From: DAITQM01 sp036832975
GTDB lineage: Bacteria; Pseudomonadota; Gammaproteobacteria; Xanthomonadales; Wenzhouxiangellaceae
Direction: 5' to 3'
Assembly (NCBI GenBank): GCA_036832975.1
Contig: DAITQM010000015.1
Span: forward strand, 1 to 64,000
Length of the DNA: 64,000 bases
Program-made: the position numbers and the translations under genes
Notes under the pieces: generated by a model
Told to the model about the DNA's origin: nothing
The model's database searches: none
Seen by the model: the letters and a program-made list of their open reading frames with translations, nothing else
In this document: one piece after another, positions 59,688 through 64,000 of the stretch
Position numbering within the stretch: position 1 is the first letter of the stretch
How the letters are laid out: every line of letters starts with the position of its first letter

Positions 59688-62072
59688 ATGAACCATAAAT
59701 TATTGATACTGATCGCTATTCTGGTTGCCGCTCCGGCGGTGCACGGGCAGAACCCGAAGCCCGAGATCCAGCAGCGCGAACACTATTTCATCCATTTCAC
59801 CGAACCCAGTGTCGCGATCCAGCTCGGCGGCTTCGCCCATCCCAATGCGCAACGCCGGTCGCCTCTCGGAAGAGTCAAATTCGACGCCCGGGCGCCGGTG
59901 GCGGTCGCCGCCCAGGAGACCATGCTCGCCAAGCAGAACGCCCGGGTGCAGGCGATCGAACAGGTCGTGGGCCGCCAGGTGCCGGTTTTAGGCCGCATGC
60001 GGCTGGCCGGCAACGGCGTGCTCGTCGAATTGACCGCCGGTGAAGTACCGGCGGTAGCGGCAATTGATGGGGTGCGGGCGGTCGAAAAAGTCATCGATCG
60101 GGTGCCGACGACCGACCGCGGCCCCGAATTTATCGGTGCCGGAACGATCTGGGATGGCTCGGCGACGCCGAGCGGCATCGGCAATATGGGCGAAGGCATC
60201 GTCATCGGTGTATTGGACTCCGGCGTGAACTCGGATCATCCATCGTTCGCGGCGACCGGCGGTGATGGTTTCACGGTAACCAATCCGCTGGGCGCTGGTG
60301 TGTTTCTCGGCAATTGCAACCCCGGCGGTCCGCCCACCGGAACGCAGATCACCTGCAATGACAAGCTGATCGGCGCCTACGGTTTTGCCGACGGTCCCGA
60401 AGACGATCTGCCGTTCGGCGTCGGTCATGGCAGCCATACTTCATCCACCGCCGGCGGCAATGTCGTCAACGGCCCGTTTGTGGTACAGCAGAGCGGCGCG
60501 CCGTTCAATGTGCCGAAAATTTCGGGTGTGGCACCGCACGCCAATATCATTATGTACGAGGTGTGTGACGATGGTTGTCCGGGTGCAGCATTGACTGCCG
60601 GTTTGGATCAAGTATTGCTGGACGGTCTGGCCGATGTGACCAATTACTCGATCGGTCCGATCAACGGCGGGCAGGGGCTCAGCCCGTGGACGCAATTCGA
60701 CGATGTCGCCTTTTTGAGTTTCGTTGCCGCCGGCATTTTTCCGGCGGCCAGCGCCGGTAACACCGGGACTTCGAACCCGAATCCGCAAGCCGACGTCGCC
60801 CACAAAGGCCCGTGGATCATGACCGTGGCCAACAGTTCGCACGATCGGCTCAACAGCAATCCGGTCAGTGTGACAGAGAGCGGGGCACCGGCCGCTCTGC
60901 AGAACATGTTCGGCTTGCTAGGCACCGGCCCGGCGTTTGTGGCCGATGTCAACGCACCGATCGTTGCCGCCTCTGACGTCGATCCGGGTAATTTCCAAGG
61001 CTGCAACGCATGGGCTGGAACACCGTTCGCCGGCAGCATCGCGCTGATCAGCCGCGGCTCCTGCAATTTTTCAGTCAAGGTCGATAATGCCGGGGCGGCG
61101 GGGGCGCTGGCGGTCGTGGTCTTCAACAACCAGAGCAACATCCCGATCGAGATGGGCGCGCTGGAGGCGACGACAATACCATCGGTGATGATTGGGCAGG
61201 CCGACGGCCAGGCGGTCGAAGCCTTCCTCGACACCAATCCGGGGGCGGCGGGCATGATCGAATCGGAAACCATCGGCGTCCTCGATGCCGCCTCGGGCAA
61301 TGTCTTGAATGGCGGCAGCCTGCAAGGCCCGAATCGCGATTTCGATTTGACCAAGCCGTCGATCGCCGGTCCGGGCACGAATATCTTCGCCGCCTCGGCC
61401 GACGGCGGTTCGAGTGTGTTCCGTTTCCTCAGCGGCACCTCGATGTCCAGCCCGCACCTTGCTGGTTCAGCAGCGCTGATGATGGCCGAACATCCAGACT
61501 GGACGGTGATGGAAATCAAATCGGCGTTGATGATGACGGCGAATCAACAGACCAACGCCACTGACGGCGTGACCCAGGCGAATCCCGACGAAGTCGGCTC
61601 GGGCATGGTCGATCTCAGCAAAGCGGCACTGGCCGGCCTGGTGATGCACGAGACCGTGGACAACATGCTGGCCGCCGATCCGGCGGCGGCCGGCGATCCG
61701 CGCACGGTGAACGTTCCGAGCACCCGCAGCACCGATTGCGGCGCCGGCTGTGCGTGGCAGCGCACCGTCCGCAACAGCCTGGAGACCAACAGCAGTTGGA
61801 ACGTGGCCGCGGCGGGCACCGGTTTCAATGTCACGGTGACCCCCACCAACTTCGAGCTGTTGCCCGGCGACGTCTTTCTGCGCGATGGCGCCGAGGACGT
61901 CAGCGGCCCGGCCAGTTCGTTCCAGACGCTCGATATCGACGTCGATGCGTGCAGCAACACCGCGGCGATGGCCTTCGGAGACATCACGTTGAGCGAAAAC
62001 GGTGCGCAGGCGCCGGACGCGCGGCTCACGATCGCGTGCAGCGCTGAGGTTCCACCGGCGCCGACGCCCTGA
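59688..62072 (+). CDS. S8 (subtilisin-like) serine protease with PA domain, secreted
   Basis: A 794-residue exported protease. Signal peptide 1-20 (ILIAILVAAPAVHG). An inhibitor-like pro-region covers about 30-140. The catalytic triad is D177 (VLDSGVNSDHP), H247 (GHGSHTSSTAGG) and S585 (GTSMSSPHLAG). A PA insertion (about 440-510, with SIALISRGSCNFSVKV) sits between His and Ser, as in large secreted subtilases. The C-terminal part after about 670 is beta-rich. A GGAG site precedes ATG 59688; TTG just upstream is also in frame. A likely secretion substrate. Confidence 0.9.
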   Translation: MNHKLLILIAILVAAPAVHGQNPKPEIQQREHYFIHFTEPSVAIQLGGFAHPNAQRRSPLGRVKFDARAPVAVAAQETMLAKQNARVQAIEQVVGRQVPVLGRMRLAGNGVLVELTAGEVPAVAAIDGVRAVEKVIDRVPTTDRGPEFIGAGTIWDGSATPSGIGNMGEGIVIGVLDSGVNSDHPSFAATGGDGFTVTNPLGAGVFLGNCNPGGPPTGTQITCNDKLIGAYGFADGPEDDLPFGVGHGSHTSSTAGGNVVNGPFVVQQSGAPFNVPKISGVAPHANIIMYEVCDDGCPGAALTAGLDQVLLDGLADVTNYSIGPINGGQGLSPWTQFDDVAFLSFVAAGIFPAASAGNTGTSNPNPQADVAHKGPWIMTVANSSHDRLNSNPVSVTESGAPAALQNMFGLLGTGPAFVADVNAPIVAASDVDPGNFQGCNAWAGTPFAGSIALISRGSCNFSVKVDNAGAAGALAVVVFNNQSNIPIEMGALEATTIPSVMIGQADGQAVEAFLDTNPGAAGMIESETIGVLDAASGNVLNGGSLQGPNRDFDLTKPSIAGPGTNIFAASADGGSSVFRFLSGTSMSSPHLAGSAALMMAEHPDWTVMEIKSALMMTANQQTNATDGVTQANPDEVGSGMVDLSKAALAGLVMHETVDNMLAADPAAAGDPRTVNVPSTRSTDCGAGCAWQRTVRNSLETNSSWNVAAAGTGFNVTVTPTNFELLPGDVFLRDGAEDVSGPASSFQTLDIDVDACSNTAAMAFGDITLSENGAQAPDARLTIACSAEVPPAPTP

Positions 62073-62225
62073 TCCGGTTTGCTCAGGTACAACGACCCGG
62101 CGGCGCCTTTATGGCGCCGCCGAGCCATTCGGATCTTGCAATGGCCGCGATTCGGGGTGCTAGGAGCCTGCGCTAGGTTTAATGTGGGTAGAATGGTGGG
62201 CGGTTAATATGAACTGCTGATTCAG

Positions 62226-62239
62226 TTTATCATGATAAA
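62226..62239. promoter_or_regulatory. Perfect 14-bp palindrome next to a start codon
   Basis: TTTATCATGATAAA ends one base before the ATG of the AAA/DUF4143 gene. Its core ATCATGAT recurs at 62246-62253 inside the first codons. Likely an operator or autoregulatory site, since no ribosome-binding site is visible there. Confidence 0.5.
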
Positions 62240-63394
62240 ATGAATATCATGATCAAACGAGCGCTGCGCCTTCCACCTCCGGGCACTGAGACTTTTTTTC
62301 TCTGGGGCCCTCGCCAGACCGGCAAGACCACACTGCTGCGCGAGTTCTACCCTGGGGCATTCTGGGTTGATCTGCTCAAAGGCGAGGAATTCCGTCGCTA
62401 TCTCCAGAACCCGGAACGGCTTCGCGAGGAACTTGCAGAGACGCCGGCTCGCCAGGTGGTGATCGATGAAATCCAGAAGGTGCCGCAACTCCTCGACGAG
62501 GTCCATTGGCTGATCGAGAACCGCCGGATTCACTTCGCGCTGTGCGGTTCGAGCGCCCGCAAGATTAAACGCGGAGCCGCCAATCTGCTCGGCGGCCGTG
62601 CCGTGCGGTACGAACTCCATGGCCTCACAACGAAGGAACTGGGCGCGGCGTTCGAACTCGATCGGATCCTGAACCATGGGTGCCTGCCGCGAATCTACAT
62701 TTCGGATCGCCCACAGCGGCTCTTGAACGCCTATATCGCCGATTATCTCAAGGAGGAAGTGGCGGCCGAGGCGCTGGTTCGCAACCTGCCCGTCTTCTCG
62801 GAATTCTTGAACGTGGCGGCGTTGTCGGACAGCGAGTTGGTCAACTTCTCCAACATTGCGCGTGAATGCGGAGTGTCGAGTCACACCATTAAGGGATATT
62901 TCGGTATCCTCGAAGATACTTTGCTCGGAAGGTGGTTGCCGGGTTACACGAAACGTCCCAAGCGCCGCGTTATCGCCGCCCCCAAGTTCTATTTCGCGGA
63001 CGTCGGCATTGTCGGTCATCTGGCACGGCGCGGGACTCTACGCCCCGGGTCGGAACTCTACGGGAAGGCCTTCGAGAACTGGGTATTTCACGAGTTGACG
63101 GCACACAATAGCTACGCTGAAACTTTTGCACGCCTGAGTTACTGGCGCCTGCCCAGCGGCATCGAAGTGGACTTTGTGGTGAACGACATGCAAGTGGCGA
63201 TCGAGGCTAAGGCCACGGCAAAGGTCACCACCGATCATCTGCGCGGGCTGCGCGAACTCGTGCGCGACCACGCGCGTATCCGCCGGCGCGTGCTCGTCTG
63301 CTTGGAACCGAAGGCGCGTCGCACCGATGACGGTATCCTGGTGCTTCCGGCTCTGGAGTTCTGCGAACGGCTTAAGGCGGGTGATCTCTTTTGA
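62240..63394 (+). CDS. AAA-type ATPase with DUF4143 domain
   Basis: A 384-residue P-loop protein. Walker A is GPRQTGKTT (23-31) and Walker B VVIDEIQKVP. The central winged-helix-like segment is seen in LSDSELVNFSNIARECGVSSHTIKGYFGILED. The C-terminal DUF4143 domain shows EIDF-like SGIEVDFVV and IEAKATAKV, the pattern of restriction-endonuclease-like folds. Such proteins occur in variable genome parts; no function is established. Codon usage is more mixed than the neighbours. A start at the second Met (62249) is also possible. Confidence 0.85.
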   Translation: MNIMIKRALRLPPPGTETFFLWGPRQTGKTTLLREFYPGAFWVDLLKGEEFRRYLQNPERLREELAETPARQVVIDEIQKVPQLLDEVHWLIENRRIHFALCGSSARKIKRGAANLLGGRAVRYELHGLTTKELGAAFELDRILNHGCLPRIYISDRPQRLLNAYIADYLKEEVAAEALVRNLPVFSEFLNVAALSDSELVNFSNIARECGVSSHTIKGYFGILEDTLLGRWLPGYTKRPKRRVIAAPKFYFADVGIVGHLARRGTLRPGSELYGKAFENWVFHELTAHNSYAETFARLSYWRLPSGIEVDFVVNDMQVAIEAKATAKVTTDHLRGLRELVRDHARIRRRVLVCLEPKARRTDDGILVLPALEFCERLKAGDLF

Positions 63395-63509
63395 CCAGGG
63401 CTTGCGGGCCGATCGAGACGTCGATACACCCTGAAATCCGGGCAAAAGACTGCGTTCAAGTGAAGAGAATACCGCGGCAGGCCGCGGAGTATCCGACCCG
63501 GGAAAGTGA

Positions 63510-64000
63510 ATGAAACGATCGTTCCTGACACTGTTGATTCTGGCCGTCACGTCGATGGTTGTAGCAGCGGCGGGAGAAGAATGGGCCGGTTCCAAATCCT
63601 GCATCGAGTGCCATCAGGACCGCCACGAAAGCTGGCACCGGACATACCACCGGACAATGACGCAGGAGGCCGGTACGGCAAGTGTGCTTGGCCGTTTCGA
63701 TGGCGTGCCGGTGACCTATTGGGGAATGACGATCAGGCCGGTGCGGCGCGGTCATCGTTTTTTCTTCGAATACCTTGATCCACAAAAGGATACGAAAATC
63801 GCCGAATACGAGGTGCTGCGGACCGTCGGTTCGCACCGCTACCAACAGTATTTGACAAAGGTGCCGGATGCGGCGGGCACTTATTACCGCCTGCACCTTT
63901 TGTGGCACATACAGGATCGACGTTGGGTGCACATGAACGGCGCCTTTCTTGGGCCGGACAATCAATCTTTCGATGCCCATGTGACGATCTGGAATCACAA
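63510..64000 (+). CDS. Cytochrome c family protein (partial, cut by window end)
   Basis: The visible 163 residues begin with a signal peptide (MKRSFLTLLILAVTSMVVAA). One c-type heme motif, C31-IECH-35 (KSCIECHQDRHESWH), follows it, so the protein is exported and heme-bearing. The rest (WGMTIRPVRRGHRFFFEYL ... YQQYLTKVPDAAGTYYRL) resembles the first domain of cytochrome c554-like multiheme proteins with later CxxCH or TPR parts, but this cannot be confirmed. The gene continues past base 64000. ATG 63510 follows GGGAAAG. Confidence 0.8.
   Translation, partial: MKRSFLTLLILAVTSMVVAAAGEEWAGSKSCIECHQDRHESWHRTYHRTMTQEAGTASVLGRFDGVPVTYWGMTIRPVRRGHRFFFEYLDPQKDTKIAEYEVLRTVGSHRYQQYLTKVPDAAGTYYRLHLLWHIQDRRWVHMNGAFLGPDNQSFDAHVTIWNH

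Noticed and set aside
1..64000. tRNA, rRNA or riboswitch
   Set aside because: No sequence with cloverleaf or ribosomal character was noticed, though without a covariance-model scan small RNAs could be missed.

Overview
The window looks like a chromosomal segment of a high-GC gammaproteobacterium. Supporting gene orders are yggS-proC-yggT-DUF4426 divergent from pilT-pilU, bamD divergent from rluD-pgeF, mlaFEDCB-mlaA, and gspGHIJK. Only proteobacterial ubiquinone users carry ubiT/ubiU/ubiV. The order and family cannot be fixed from sequence alone; the many secreted peptidases and the sigma/DUF3379 pair resemble Chromatiales- or Xanthomonadales-like lineages. No rRNA, tRNA, phage, integrase or transposase gene was seen.

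Layout. 1-8.6 kb: a small hairpin array, trmH, DUF4426, yggT, proC and yggS on the minus strand, then pilT-pilU and a two-component system on the plus strand. 8.6-18.6 kb: two secreted proteins of unknown role, a thioredoxin-fold protein, UspA, a sodium:alanine symporter, an internally duplicated secreted protein, transketolase and GAPDH. 18.6-23.5 kb: a nucleotidyltransferase-like pair, the pseudopilin genes gspGHIJK, and bioA. 23.6-27.7 kb: a 969-residue secreted protein and another exported protein. 27.8-35.7 kb: rsmE, then ubiT divergent from ubiU-ubiV-ubiD, an FNR/Anr regulator with a perfect FNR box, and a PLP decarboxylase. 35.8-46.1 kb: phosphoesterase, TPP enzyme, ECF sigma with DUF3379 partner, patatin, an AhpD-like protein, DUF3144, S9 peptidase, an SRPBCC lipoprotein and a Zur-like regulator. 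46.3-59.4 kb: pckG, mtgA, M14 peptidase, the Mla lipid-transport operon, M1 aminopeptidase, bamD, rluD and pgeF. 59.7-64 kb: a large S8 protease, an AAA/DUF4143 protein, and the start of a cytochrome c gene cut by the window edge.

Genes acting together. ubiT, ubiU, ubiV and ubiD form an island for oxygen-independent ubiquinone synthesis next to an oxygen-sensing FNR protein, which implies anaerobic respiration. The pseudopilins, together with S8, S9, M1 and M14 peptidases carrying export signals, suggest a secretion-rich, protein-degrading lifestyle. The Mla genes, bamD and mtgA maintain the envelope.

The most unusual signal is non-coding. Two families of about 157-bp intergenic elements (three copies each), a 49-bp minimal form and a truncated copy share terminal hairpins but have different internal hairpins. 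They repeatedly supply the stop codon of the neighbouring gene and fill operon gaps (tkt-gap, ubiV-ubiD). Several hairpins show GGA in the apical loop, as CsrA/RsmA sites do. A third, unrelated 174-bp element also has TTAA-type ends and GGA loops.
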